The position numbers were made by a program, and so were the translations under genes. Under the pieces are notes generated by a model. The model did no database searches. It saw nothing but the letters and a program-made list of their open reading frames with translations, and was not told the origin of the DNA. This document shows, piece by piece, positions 1-9,790 of a stretch of DNA of 20,092 nt. The stretch comes from Mollicutes bacterium (GTDB lineage: Bacteria > Bacillota_I > Bacilli_A > Izemoplasmatales > Izemoplasmataceae): positions 1 to 20,092 of the forward strand of contig PUKL01000063.1 of assembly GCA_003552275.1 (NCBI GenBank). The letters run 5' to 3'. Numbering within the stretch: position 1 is the first letter of the stretch; every line of letters starts with the position of its first letter.

Positions 1-201
1 CAAGTTGACATCGTCGAGATGGCCGTCACGACGGACAACGAGACCTTCGTCACGCCCTGCGGCGCGTGCCGACAGGTCATGAGCGAACTCGTCGGTCCCG
101 ATGTCGACGTCCACCTCGTCAACAAGACAGGCGCCGTGAAAACGTTGAAGAACAAAGAACTCCTCCCCTTCGCCTTCAACGCGGAGGAACTCCCCCGATG
201 A
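1..201 (+). CDS. cdd: Cytidine deaminase, C-terminal part (5' end outside window)
   Basis: This frame is open from base 1 and ends with TGA at 199-201, so only the last 66 residues are present. Cytidine deaminase converts cytidine and deoxycytidine to uridine and deoxyuridine with a catalytic zinc. The segment PCGACRQ (about residues 19-25 of the visible part) matches the family's PCGxCRQ motif, which supplies two of the zinc-binding cysteines; the His/Cys-Ala-Glu half of the active site would lie upstream. The stop overlaps the era start (ATGA), so the two are translationally coupled. The order cdd-era-recO is the classical Bacillus arrangement, which strengthens the call. Its product, uridine, is a plausible substrate class for the phosphorylase at 14854, but that link is inference. 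Confidence 0.93.
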   Translation, partial: QVDIVEMAVTTDNETFVTPCGACRQVMSELVGPDVDVHLVNKTGAVKTLKNKELLPFAFNAEELPR

Positions 202-1091
202 AGTCGGGTTTCGTCGCGCTTGTCGGACCGTCGAACGTCGGCAAGAGCACGTTCTTGAACGCGCTCTTGGGCGAAAAGGTCGCCATCACCTCCAAGAAGC
301 CGCAGACGACGAGACACACCATCCGCGGCATCTATAACGACAAAGATAGCCAGATCATCTTCATCGACACCCCGGGGATCTATCGGGCCAAACACGAACT
401 CGGCGCCCGGATGCGCCGTTCGGCGTTGAAAACCTTGAACGCCGTGGACATCGTCATGGTCATGATCGACGCCACGAAGACCGACGACCCTTTCGACCAT
501 GTCCTGTTGGATCGGCTCGAAGGCCTTTCCACCCCGGTGTTCCTCCTTGTGAACAAGATCGACGCCGTGCGCGATTTCGTGCGGTTGAAGGCGTTCGTGG
601 AAGACTTGAAAGAACGTTTCCCCTTCGAGGCGGTCTTTCTCGCCAGCGCCTTGAAGAAATGGCACCTGAAAGAGATCGTGCGCGATCTGAAAGAATATCT
701 CGAGGAAGGACCGGCGTATTATCCCGACTCGATGTCCACCGACCAGCCCGAACGGTTCGTCATCGCCGAAAGGATCCGGGAGAAGGTCCTCGAAGAGACC
801 CGCGAGGAAGTCCCCCACAGCGTCACGGTCCTCGTCGAAGACATGCGCCCCGACGAAGAGAACCCCGACCTCTTGCACATCGGGGCGACGATCGTCGTCG
901 AACGGGAATCCCAAAAAAAGATCGTCATCGGCAAGGGCGGCCGGATGATGAAAAGAATCGGTACGAAAGCGCGTTTGGACATCCTCGACCTTCTCGGCAC
1001 GAAAGTGTTCCTCGACCTCCATTGCAAGGTCGTCAAGGACTGGCGCAACAACCCTGCGCGCTTGAAGGATTTCGGCTACCGGGAGGAATGA
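198..1091 (+). CDS. era: GTPase Era
   Basis: Era is an essential GTPase that binds the 3' end of 16S rRNA during small-subunit maturation. The 297 residues match the family length of about 300. All G motifs are visible: G1 GPSNVGKST (10-18), the G2 region QTTRHTIRG (36-44), G3 DTPG (57-60), G4 NKID (119-122) and G5 SA (150-151). The C-terminal KH domain has the GKGG loop at 245-248. The ATG at 198 is chosen because it is overlapped by the cdd stop and puts the P-loop ten residues from the start, as in other Era proteins; longer upstream reading would run through cdd in another frame. The downstream recO start is 3 bases after the era stop. Confidence 0.98.
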   Translation: MKSGFVALVGPSNVGKSTFLNALLGEKVAITSKKPQTTRHTIRGIYNDKDSQIIFIDTPGIYRAKHELGARMRRSALKTLNAVDIVMVMIDATKTDDPFDHVLLDRLEGLSTPVFLLVNKIDAVRDFVRLKAFVEDLKERFPFEAVFLASALKKWHLKEIVRDLKEYLEEGPAYYPDSMSTDQPERFVIAERIREKVLEETREEVPHSVTVLVEDMRPDEENPDLLHIGATIVVERESQKKIVIGKGGRMMKRIGTKARLDILDLLGTKVFLDLHCKVVKDWRNNPARLKDFGYREE

Positions 1092-1094
1092 CCC

Positions 1095-1820
1095 TTGCGC
1101 GCCTACATCCTGAAGACGATCGACTACGGCGACCACGGCAAGATATTGAAGACCTACACCGTGGAAGGCGTGAAAAGTATGCTCGCCCGCGGGGCGAAGA
1201 AGATGGAGAGTCCCTTGCGGCACATGTGCCAACCCTCGATGCTCATCGAAGCGGACATCGGCAAGGGTGACCTGCCGACCGTGAAGGACGCCAATCTTTT
1301 GGACCATTTCCCCGCCGTCAAAGACGATTTCGACAAGTCCACCGTGCTCCAGTGCGTGAACGAACTGATCTATGTGAATGTCGGCGACGACAATCATGAA
1401 AAACTCTTCGATTTTCTCATGCGCTTCATCCGCCGCCTCGCGGAGCTCGATGCGCCCTTCGAACTGTTGGCGCTTTTCGAGTTGAAGCTCCTTTGGTTCC
1501 TCGGGGCGGGCGTCCATCTCAAGGACTGTCATCTTTGTCGCAAAAAAGAAGACCTCCGCTACGATTCCCGCGAAGGGGCGCTCGTCTGCGCCGACTGTGC
1601 GAAAGACGGCGCGCGCCTCTATCACAAAGAAGAAATCCCCGCGCTTTTGCAATACTATTACTATGCGGACCTCGCGGCTTTTAGGCCGAAAAGGCCGACG
1701 CAAGCCGCGCTGAAGACCGTGTTGGAACTCACCGACGCCCTCTACGCCATGCACCTCGACTACAAGGGGCGGGCGAAGAGCATCCTCAAATCACTGCTAG
1801 ACGGGAGGAAAACGACATGA
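1095..1820 (+). CDS. recO: DNA repair protein RecO
   Basis: RecO works with RecF and RecR to load RecA on SSB-coated DNA in gap repair. The protein has 241 residues. The N-terminal RAYILKTIDYGDHGKIL resembles the OB-fold start of RecO proteins, and a Cys4 zinc site is visible as C145-x2-C148 and C165-x2-C168. The start is a TTG at 1095, supported by a GGAGGA Shine-Dalgarno at 1082-1087 with 7-base spacing and by the three-base gap from era; no ATG or GTG fits as well. The stop overlaps the glyQS ATG (ATGA, 1817-1820). RecO sequences diverge strongly, so the call rests on the N-terminal pattern, the zinc cysteines and the era-recO-glyS synteny together. Confidence 0.93.
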   Translation: MRAYILKTIDYGDHGKILKTYTVEGVKSMLARGAKKMESPLRHMCQPSMLIEADIGKGDLPTVKDANLLDHFPAVKDDFDKSTVLQCVNELIYVNVGDDNHEKLFDFLMRFIRRLAELDAPFELLALFELKLLWFLGAGVHLKDCHLCRKKEDLRYDSREGALVCADCAKDGARLYHKEEIPALLQYYYYADLAAFRPKRPTQAALKTVLELTDALYAMHLDYKGRAKSILKSLLDGRKTT

Positions 1821-3187
1821 AAATCACCATGGACACGCTCGTGAACTATGCCAAGAACTACGGTTTCGTCTTCCAAGGGAGCGAGATCTACGGCGGTCTC
1901 GCCAACACCTGGGATTACGGTCCCTTGGGCACGGAACTGAAAACGAACATCAAGAACCTCTGGTGGAAACGGTTCGTGCAGGAGGACCCGCTCGTCGTCG
2001 GTATCGACTCGGCCATCCTCATGAACCCGAAGACCTGGGAAGCGAGCGGTCATGTCGAGAATTTCAACGATCCCTTGATCGATTGCCGGAACTGCAAGGC
2101 CCGCCATCGCGCCGACCATCTCGTGGAAGCGCACGATTCTGCAATCAAAGCCGACGCCCTGAGCGAAAAAGAGCTCGAAGAATACCTCAAGGAACACGGT
2201 GTCGCCTGCCCCGCCTGCGGGTCGAAAGACTTCACCGGCATCCGCCGGTTCAACCTCATGTTCGAGACCGACCTCGGGGTCACCGCCGAGAAGCGCACCC
2301 CGATCTATCTCCGCCCCGAGACGGCGCAAGGGATCTTCTTGAACTTCAAGAACGTCCAGCGCACGAGCCGCATGAAAGTCCCCTTCGGCATCGCCCAGAC
2401 GGGCAAGAGCTTCCGCAACGAGATCACCCCGAAGAACTTCATCTTCCGCACCCGCGAATTCGAACAGCTCGAACTCGAGTTCTTCGTCAAGCCGGGCACG
2501 GAGAAGGAGTGGTTCGACCACTGGCGGCAAGCCTCCTACGACTTTCTGGTCGACATCGGCCTGCAGAAGGAGAACCTGAGACTCTCCGACCACGACGAAA
2601 GCCAGCTCTCCCATTACTCCGACCAGACCACCGACATCGAATACCGTTATCCCTTCGGCTTCGACGAGCTTTGGGGCATCGCTTCCCGCACCGACTTCGA
2701 CCTCACCCAGCATGAAGAGCACGCCAAGACCTCCTTGGCCTATCTCGACCCCGAGACGAACGAGAAGTACCTCCCCTATGTCATCGAACCCTCGCTCGGC
2801 GTGGACAGGCTCTTCTTGGCCGTGTTGGCCGACGCCTACCGCGAAGAAGAACTCGAAAACGGCGAAACGAGAGAATGCTTGCGCATCCATCCCGCCCTCG
2901 CCCCCTACAAGGTCGCCGTCCTCCCTTTGATCAAGAAACGCCACAGGGACAAGGCGCTCGAACTCCAAAAGACGCTCGGCAAGCACTTCATGGTCTTCTA
3001 TGACGAATCCGGCAAGATCGGCCGGCGCTATCGAAGACAGGACGCCGTCGGCACCCCGTTTTGCGTCACCGTCGACGACGAAGGCGAAACGGAAGGCTTC
3101 ACCGTCCGTGAACGCGACTCCATGGAACAAGTCCGTGTGAAAGCGGAGGATCTGGTCGAATACATCCAAAAACATGTCCGTTTCTAG
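1817..3187 (+). CDS. glyQS: Glycyl-tRNA synthetase, single-chain homodimeric (class IIa) type
   Basis: This enzyme charges tRNA-Gly with glycine. The 456 residues contain the eukaryote/archaea-like alpha2 architecture and not the bacterial alpha/beta GlyQ plus GlyS pair. Visible features are the N-terminal segment GFVFQGSEIYGG (16-27), two Cys pairs C90/C93 and C131/C134 of a zinc-like insertion, motif 2 around FRNEITPKNFIFRTREFEQ (199-217), motif 3 EPSLGVDRLF (324-333), and a C-terminal anticodon-binding domain from about residue 360. A GGGAGGA ribosome site at 1803-1809 precedes the ATG. The homodimeric form occurs in Mollicutes and some Bacilli, whereas B. subtilis has the tetrameric form at the same chromosomal position, so this is a lineage clue. 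Confidence 0.98.
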   Translation: MKITMDTLVNYAKNYGFVFQGSEIYGGLANTWDYGPLGTELKTNIKNLWWKRFVQEDPLVVGIDSAILMNPKTWEASGHVENFNDPLIDCRNCKARHRADHLVEAHDSAIKADALSEKELEEYLKEHGVACPACGSKDFTGIRRFNLMFETDLGVTAEKRTPIYLRPETAQGIFLNFKNVQRTSRMKVPFGIAQTGKSFRNEITPKNFIFRTREFEQLELEFFVKPGTEKEWFDHWRQASYDFLVDIGLQKENLRLSDHDESQLSHYSDQTTDIEYRYPFGFDELWGIASRTDFDLTQHEEHAKTSLAYLDPETNEKYLPYVIEPSLGVDRLFLAVLADAYREEELENGETRECLRIHPALAPYKVAVLPLIKKRHRDKALELQKTLGKHFMVFYDESGKIGRRYRRQDAVGTPFCVTVDDEGETEGFTVRERDSMEQVRVKAEDLVEYIQKHVRF

Positions 3188-4943
3188 GTGATGCACGTGA
3201 AGACGCGTGATAACACTCCCATCGAGAAGATCCTGTCGGCGATAGACATCGTCGACCTCATCAATGAAACGACCCCGCTCGAAAAGAAGGGGAAGAACCA
3301 CATGGGGCTCTGTCCTTTCCACGACGAAAAGACCCCCTCTTTCAGCGTGAACCGCGAGAAAGGGGTCTATTACTGTTTCGGTTGTCATGCGAGCGGCAAC
3401 GCCCTCACCTTCGTCAAAGACCAAAAGAAACTCTCCACCCGGGAGGCGATCCGCCACCTCGCCGAGAGGGCGGACATCGACATCGAACTCTCCTCCTTCG
3501 AACACAAGCACCAAAAATACTACGACACCAACTATGAAGCGATGCAGTTCTTCAAGGTCTATCTCCACCACATGAAAGAGGGGGAGGAGGCCCGGGAATA
3601 CCTCGAAAAAAGAGGTCTCGACCGCGAGACCATCGAGCGCTTCGACCTCGGTCTCGCCCCGGGCAAGCGGGACGCCCTTTTCCGCGCCCTCACCAACAAG
3701 GGGATCGCCAAGACGGATCTGGGTGACCTCGGCCTCGTCAACGAAAGCGAAGCGGGCGAGCCCTATGACGTCTTCCGCAACCGCATCATGTTTCCCATCA
3801 AGAACGAGGACGGACAAGTCGTCGGTTTCTCGGGAAGGACCTACAAGGAAGAGAAGAAAGAGACCGCCAAATACATGAACAGTCCCGAATCCGTCGTCTT
3901 CAAGAAGAACCGCATCCTCTACAACATCCATCGCGCCCGGCGGGCGGTGCGGGAGAAGAAACGCATCGTCCTCTTCGAAGGCTTCATGGATGTCATCATG
4001 GCCGACAAGGCGGGCCTCGAGGAAGGGACGGCCGTCATGGGCACGGCCCTCACCGCGAACCATGCGAGTATCCTCGGAAGGATCGCCAAGCGGATCGTCC
4101 TCTGTTTTGATGGGGACGAGGCGGGCCGAAAAGCCGTGCGCACATTTTTGGGCGACCTCGGGAAGAACGCCTTCGAGACGGCGGTGGCCCCCATGCCCGA
4201 AGGGATGGACCCCGACGATTTCATCCGCAAAAAAGGCGCCGAAGCCTTCCTCGAAGCGATCGACAAGGCGCAGAGCGCCGCGACCTTCCTCTATGAAGAC
4301 ACCCTGCGGCAAGCCGACCTCACCGACATCGGCGGCAAGGAACGATTCAAAGAAAGCGTCTTCCGCCTCATCAGACCGCTTTCTCCCACCGCCCAGGAAC
4401 AGTTTTTGCGCCGGCTCGCCCAAGATCTGGGCGCGAGTCCGGACACCCTCGAAGAGGACTTCCGCGACAAGAAGAAGCCTTCCCGCCCCTCCGTACCCGC
4501 CTATGAGAAGGCGGAGTTCCCCAGCCCCGACAAAAAGTTCAAAAAGGCCGAACGCGGCTTCATCCACTATTTTTTGCGGGACGAATACTACGTCCGCCGC
4601 TTCCTGCGCGACTTCGACGCCGTGACCTATGTCGACAAGCAGGCCCGGGACATCCAATTGGAGATCTTCGAACTCTACGAGATGCATCCGCAAAGCTGCA
4701 TCCATCCCGCGCTCTTCGCCGAGCGTCTCTCCAAAAAACAAAAAGATTACTTCGAAGAGCACATCCGCTTCAAGACCTATCCCTATAAAGACGAAGAGTT
4801 CGAGGACTTCTTGCGGGTGATGCACGAATACGTGAAAGAGAACCGCATCCGGAATCTGCGCAAAAGAAAAGCCGAAGCGAAAGACATCCGCGAAAAGATC
4901 CGTTACCAGAAAAAAATCGATGCCATCAACATGGAGGTAAAAC

Positions 4944-6184
<1,241 letters not shown>

Positions 6185-6185
<1 letters not shown>

Positions 6186-6850
6186 TGCTCTCGCAAAGGC
6201 TCGAGGCCTGCCTCGCTTTCATCGAGGAAGGGGCGAGACTCTACGATGTGGGCACCGACCACGCCCTCCTCCCCATCGCCGCCGTGCAAAGGAAGAAGGC
6301 CGAACAAGTCGTCGCCCTCGACAACAAACAAGGCCCCTTGGCGCAAGCGAAAAGAAACGTCAGCGCCGCGGGGCTAACCGACAAAATCCGCCTTCTACAT
6401 GCGGACGGGCTCGCCGCCCTCGATGCTTCCTTCGACACGGTGACCATCGCCGGCCTCGGCGGCAACACCATCCGCCGGATCATCGACGGGGCGGATCTCC
6501 ACAATGTCCGCCGCTTCATCTTGCAGCCGGCGAACCACCCCGAAGCGGTGCGTCGCCTCGTGCGCGACAACCCTCTCGCCGTCAAAGACGAAGAGGTCGT
6601 CGTGGAAAACGACATCCTCCACACCGTCATCGTCATGGAAAGAGGGCGCCAGCACCTTTCGCGGAAAGAGGAACTCTTCGGGCCGGTGCTGCTTGAAAAA
6701 AAGCCGCAAGCGCTCCGTGAGGACTTGGAAAGACAAAAGACCTTTCTGGAAAGACTCTTGCAGGACATCCCCTCCGCACAAGCGAAGAGACCCTTGCAAG
6801 AAAAACTGGGATTCATCGAGGAGGTTCTCCATGAGTGGGATCAAGGTTAA
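6185..6850 (+). CDS. trmK: tRNA (adenine(22)-N(1))-methyltransferase TrmK
   Basis: TrmK uses S-adenosylmethionine to form m1A22 in tRNA-Ser and tRNA-Tyr. The 221 residues fit the family. The SAM-binding motif I appears as DVGTDHALLP (21-30), the family variant of DIGSDHAYLP. Other family marks are ALDNKQGPLAQAKRN (44-58), the conserved AGLGG loop (89-93) and the LQPANHPEAVRRLV segment (about 112-125). The start ATG overlaps the rpoD stop. It sits between rpoD and a Nif3 gene exactly as yqfN does in B. subtilis, which confirms the call. The last 20 bases overlap nif3, whose ribosome site is inside this gene. Confidence 0.95.
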
Positions 6851-7610
6851 ACGTTTCTTCGAGGAGCACTATCCCCTCTCGTTGGCATATGAATGGGACA
6901 ATGTCGGTCTGCAGGTGGGGACTTTGAACAAGGAGCTCACGGGCATCCTCATCGCGCTCGATGCGACGAAAGAGGTCGTCCAAGAGGCCTTGGACAAAGA
7001 CTGCAACCTCATCATCACCCATCACCCCCTCATCTTCAAATCCCTCCGTTCCATCACGACCGACGCCTACAAGGGACAACTCATCGAAACGCTCATCAAA
7101 GCCGACATCGCCGTCTATGCGAGCCACACGAACTTCGATCGGGGCGAAGCGGGGATGAACGAGGCTTTGGCCGCTCGCATCGGGCTCAAAAACACGGAGA
7201 TCCTCGATTTCGACACGGAAGAAGAGGGGATCGGCAGGATCGGCGACATCACCCCCATGAGCCTGCAGGAAGCCGTCACTCACGTGAAAGAGCGTCTCGG
7301 CATGGAAAAGGGACGCCTCATCACCAAGAAGCCGCTCACGAAGAAAGTGGCCCGCATCGCCATAAGCGGCGGCTCGGGCGCCCATCACATGTTCGCGGCC
7401 AAGATGAAAGGGGCCGACCTATATGTGACGGGGGATGTGAGCTATCACCAGGCGCACGACATGTTGCAGATCGGGCTCACGACCTTGGATATCGGCCACT
7501 ATGCCGAAAAGATCTTCCGCGAGGCTTTGCGGAAGGAACTCTCAGCCTACGGGATCGAAGCCCCGATCCACATCGCCACAAGCGAAAGCGACCCCTTCCG
7601 GATTGTCTGA
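6831..7610 (+). CDS. Nif3/DUF34-family dinuclear metal protein
   Basis: Nif3-like proteins are toroidal hexamers with a dimetal site; the family has been annotated as 'GTP cyclohydrolase 1 type 2 homolog', but its role in bacteria is not settled. The 259 residues show EWDNVGLQVG near the start (21-30), the metal-binding ITHHP (62-66, H64/H65), NFDRG (101-105, D103) and the C-terminal IGHYAEK (221-227, H223 and E226). All expected ligands are present. This is the short form lacking the inserted PII-like/CutA-like domain found in B. subtilis YqfO. The start at 6831 is chosen over longer upstream options because GAGGAGG lies at 6819-6825 with good spacing and SGIKVKRFFEEHYP matches the usual N-terminus. 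It is the last gene of the operon. Confidence 0.94.
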   Translation: MSGIKVKRFFEEHYPLSLAYEWDNVGLQVGTLNKELTGILIALDATKEVVQEALDKDCNLIITHHPLIFKSLRSITTDAYKGQLIETLIKADIAVYASHTNFDRGEAGMNEALAARIGLKNTEILDFDTEEEGIGRIGDITPMSLQEAVTHVKERLGMEKGRLITKKPLTKKVARIAISGGSGAHHMFAAKMKGADLYVTGDVSYHQAHDMLQIGLTTLDIGHYAEKIFREALRKELSAYGIEAPIHIATSESDPFRIV

Positions 7611-7615
7611 AACCG

Positions 7616-7643
7616 ACCGCCTTCCCAAAAGGCGGTTTTTTTT
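7616..7643 (+). terminator. Intrinsic terminator after nif3
   Basis: ACCGCCTT (7616-7623) pairs perfectly with AAGGCGGT (7629-7636) around a 5-base loop, and eight T residues follow from 7636. It lies 5 bases after the nif3 stop and closes the housekeeping operon, separating it from the nucleoside operon promoter about 80 bases downstream. Confidence 0.95.
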
Positions 7644-7723
7644 ATGCCTTGACAACAGCGGGAGCTTGTCGATGCAGCAAGGCCTTCGGGACCGCCTGGA
7701 AGGCTTGTGTGAACAATTCCATC

Positions 7724-7752
7724 TTGACAAGTAAACGTTTTCAGACTAATAT
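7724..7752 (+). promoter_or_regulatory. Sigma-70 promoter of the nucleoside operon
   Basis: A perfect -35 box TTGACA (7724-7729) is followed after exactly 17 bases by TAATAT (7747-7752), which matches TATAAT at four of six positions including the key A2 and T6. Transcription should start near 7759. It is the only good promoter between the nif3 terminator and the GntR gene, and it is overlapped by two candidate operators. Confidence 0.88.
7730..7743 (+). promoter_or_regulatory. Candidate catabolite-responsive element (cre) in the promoter spacer
   Basis: AGTAAACGTTTTCA matches the Bacillus CcpA consensus TGWAARCGYTWWCA at 13 of 14 positions, missing only the first T. It lies entirely between the -35 and -10 boxes, where CcpA or another LacI/GalR-family regulator would block RNA polymerase. 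A ccpA gene is not in this window, so the identity of the binding protein is inference. Confidence 0.7.
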
Positions 7753-7762
7753 GGAAGTGTAC

Positions 7763-7790
7763 TGGTAATGACATCATAACATCATAACCA
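7763..7790 (+). promoter_or_regulatory. Candidate GntR operator at the operon transcription start
   Basis: The segment GTAATGACATCATAAC (7765-7780) is an imperfect palindrome with arms matching at six of seven positions about a CA centre. A second reading pairs TGGTAATGA (7763-7771) with TCATAACCA (7782-7790), eight of nine positions, because the half-site ACATCATA is repeated in tandem (7771-7786). It lies just downstream of the expected start and upstream of the GntR gene, fitting autorepression. The binding protein is inferred from position only. Confidence 0.55.
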
Positions 7791-7803
7791 AGGGGGTGTG
7801 AAT

Positions 7804-8538
7804 GTGAATTCTCTCCATGAAGGTCTGCCCAAGTACCATGTGGTCAAAAGGAATCTCCTCGAAAAAATCAATGAAGACGTCCTCACCGAAGACCAGAAGA
7901 TCCCGAGTGAAAGGGAACTCATCGAAGAGTTCGGCGTCAGCCGGATCACGGTCCGCAAAGCGCTCGACGAACTTGTCAACGAGGGTCATCTCTACCGCAT
8001 CCAGGGCAAGGGCACCTATGTGAAGGGAGACAAGACCGAGCAAGACCTCTTTTCCATCACGAGCTGTACAAAAGACATCATCAATCACGGGATGAGGCCG
8101 CGACGGAAGCTTCTCGGCCTCGACATCGAGCCCGCCAACGACAAAAGAAGCAAGCTCCTCGAAATCGACCCGAAGGATGCCGTGCTCCGTTTGGACAGAA
8201 TCTATTATGCCGACGAGATGCCGGTGAATAGGACGATCACCTATCTGTCCAAAAAACTCTTCCCCGGTCTCGAAAAACACGATTTCACCGCCCAATCGCT
8301 CTACGAAGTCCTAGAAAGAGAGTACAACGTGACGATCACCCGGGCGAAACGGACGATCGAAGCCGTGTTGGCCCACGGCAAGACGGCGCATCATCTCGAA
8401 ATCGAGGACGGCTTTCCGATCATCCTCTTCCAGGCGGTGACACACGGCGTGGTGAACGGTCGGGAAGTCCCATTCGAGACGTTCAAGTGTTTTTACCGGA
8501 CCGCCCAGTTCAAGTTCTATATCGATCAGGTGAAATGA
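7804..8538 (+). CDS. GntR-family transcriptional regulator, HutC subfamily
   Basis: It is likely a ligand-responsive repressor of this operon. The 244 residues contain an N-terminal winged helix (about 10-75) with the GntR signatures IPSERELIEEFGVSRITVRKALDEL (33-57) and GKGTYV (68-73), followed by a UTRA effector domain (about 90-240) in which VLRLDRIYYADEMPV and the C-terminal VPFETFKCFYRTAQFKFYI are typical. HutC-type UTRA domains bind small molecules such as sugars, phosphosugars or histidine-pathway compounds. The GTG at 7804 is preferred because the AGGGGG site at 7791-7796 is 7 bases upstream; GTG at 7798 would be adjacent to it and adds only two residues. A palindromic candidate operator precedes it and a stem-loop separates it from the transporter genes. 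Confidence 0.93.
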   Translation: MNSLHEGLPKYHVVKRNLLEKINEDVLTEDQKIPSERELIEEFGVSRITVRKALDELVNEGHLYRIQGKGTYVKGDKTEQDLFSITSCTKDIINHGMRPRRKLLGLDIEPANDKRSKLLEIDPKDAVLRLDRIYYADEMPVNRTITYLSKKLFPGLEKHDFTAQSLYEVLEREYNVTITRAKRTIEAVLAHGKTAHHLEIEDGFPIILFQAVTHGVVNGREVPFETFKCFYRTAQFKFYIDQVK

Positions 8539-8546
8539 GGGAAATC

Positions 8547-8565
8547 CACGAAACGACGTTTCGTG
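8547..8565 (+). other. Perfect stem-loop between gntR and the transporter genes
   Basis: CACGAAAC (8547-8554) and GTTTCGTG (8558-8565) form a perfect 8-bp inverted repeat with a 3-base spacer, 8 bases after the gntR stop. No T-run follows, so it is not an ordinary terminator. It may protect or cleave the mRNA to give different levels of repressor and binding protein, or be a second operator. Confidence 0.7.
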
Positions 8566-8601
8566 TTGAACCAAAATACGGTTTCAAAGGAGAGTAGACT
8601 T

Positions 8602-9756
8602 ATGAAACGCTTGGCTATTGTGTTTTTGGCATTCGCGCTCGGCCTCACCATCGCTGGTTGCCGCCGTGACGACGACGAGATCAAGATCGGCTTAATCGTC
8701 TCGGCCGCGGGGGCGCATGACATGGGTTACAACCAGTTCGCCATCGAAGGCCTCGAAGCGGCCGGTGAAGAACATGGCATCCACACCCATGTCGTCACGA
8801 CACCCGAGGACATCCCGGGTTCGCTCGAAGCTCTGGCGGAAGACGGCTATGACCTCATCTTCTCGCTCGAGTACAACTTTGACGCCCTGATTCACGACGA
8901 CGGGACCGGACAGGGCATCGCCGCACGGTATCCCGACACCATCTTTGTCATCTTCAACGACTTCGCCAACACGGACGGCGACGGCAACAAGATCCATGAC
9001 AATGTCATCGAGATCCTCTTCAACGTCAACGAGGGCTCCTTCCTCGCCGGGGCCGCCGCCGCGCTCGTGAACGAGTACCATGATGTCCTCTTCGATGATG
9101 ACGACTATGACTTCGAGCCCAATGACGGCACCCGGACGGTCGGCTTCGTCGGCGGCAGCATGTCCCCGGGCATCCTGGTCTTCAACTGGGGCTTCTCACA
9201 AGGCATCAACTACATCGCTTCGGAATACGACGTCCAATACCGGATCTTCGAAATCCATGACGCCGGCTTCGCGCCGAGTTCGTCCAACTATGACACCATC
9301 GATTCGTTCTATGACTCCGGCGCCAATGTCGTCTATGCGGCCGCGGGCGGAGTCAACGTCAACCTGCGCAGCGCCGCCGAAGACAACAAGCGCCTCATGA
9401 TCGACGTCGACGCCGACCTCGACGGCGAACAGCCCGGCCGGGTCCTGACAAGCGTTTTGAAGAACACCAACGTGCCGGTCCGTGAACTCATCGACATGTT
9501 CGTCGACGGTGAGCTCGAAGGCGGCGTGGACTATCTCTACGACCTCGATTCCGGTGCGGCGGGCATCACCGACATGTCGGTCATCGCCGAATACATCAAG
9601 GACACCACCGAGGCCCAAGACGCTTGGGACTACATCATGGGTCGCATCGACGAGATCCATGACCTCATCGCCGACGGCACCATCGACGTCGTCAACGCCC
9701 AGATCGGCGAAACGCTCGACTATGCCGACTTGAGTCACCTCACCCGCGCCAACTGA
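8602..9756 (+). CDS. BMP-family nucleoside-binding lipoprotein of an ABC transporter
   Basis: This is the extracellular solute receptor of the importer encoded by the next three genes. The 384 residues begin with a lipoprotein signal: MKR, a hydrophobic stretch (4-18) and the lipobox IAGC with lipidated Cys20. The mature part is a Bmp/Med fold: KIGLIVSAAGAHDMGYNQFAIEG (28-50), DLIFSLEYNFD, IEILFNVNEGSFLAGAAAALV, TVGFVGGSMSPGILVFNWGF and the later LMIDVDADLDGEQPG segment. Characterised members bind purine or pyrimidine nucleosides (BmpA/PnrA, BmpDEFG-type systems), although AI-2 and other sugars bind distant relatives. The ATG at 8602 is preferred to an upstream ATG at 8563 because AAGGAG lies at 8587-8592 and it starts directly with the signal peptide; the earlier one sits inside the stem-loop. 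Confidence 0.95.
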   Translation: MKRLAIVFLAFALGLTIAGCRRDDDEIKIGLIVSAAGAHDMGYNQFAIEGLEAAGEEHGIHTHVVTTPEDIPGSLEALAEDGYDLIFSLEYNFDALIHDDGTGQGIAARYPDTIFVIFNDFANTDGDGNKIHDNVIEILFNVNEGSFLAGAAAALVNEYHDVLFDDDDYDFEPNDGTRTVGFVGGSMSPGILVFNWGFSQGINYIASEYDVQYRIFEIHDAGFAPSSSNYDTIDSFYDSGANVVYAAAGGVNVNLRSAAEDNKRLMIDVDADLDGEQPGRVLTSVLKNTNVPVRELIDMFVDGELEGGVDYLYDLDSGAAGITDMSVIAEYIKDTTEAQDAWDYIMGRIDEIHDLIADGTIDVVNAQIGETLDYADLSHLTRAN

Positions 9757-9790
9757 TCCCCCGAAAAAACCATCACAAAGGAGAACGGCC

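Noticed and set aside
7649..7654. A second perfect TTGACA box upstream of the gntR promoter
   Set aside because: No -10 hexamer lies 16-18 bases downstream (ATGCAG at the right place), so it is not a promoter by itself. It repeats the octamer CTTGACAA of the real -35 region.
7678..7707. Imperfect hairpin with a bulged G (CAAGGCCTTC against GAAGGCTTG) between the nif3 terminator and the gntR promoter
   Set aside because: Upstream of the promoter, so it would not be in the operon leader, and it has no U tract; too weak to call a riboswitch or small RNA.
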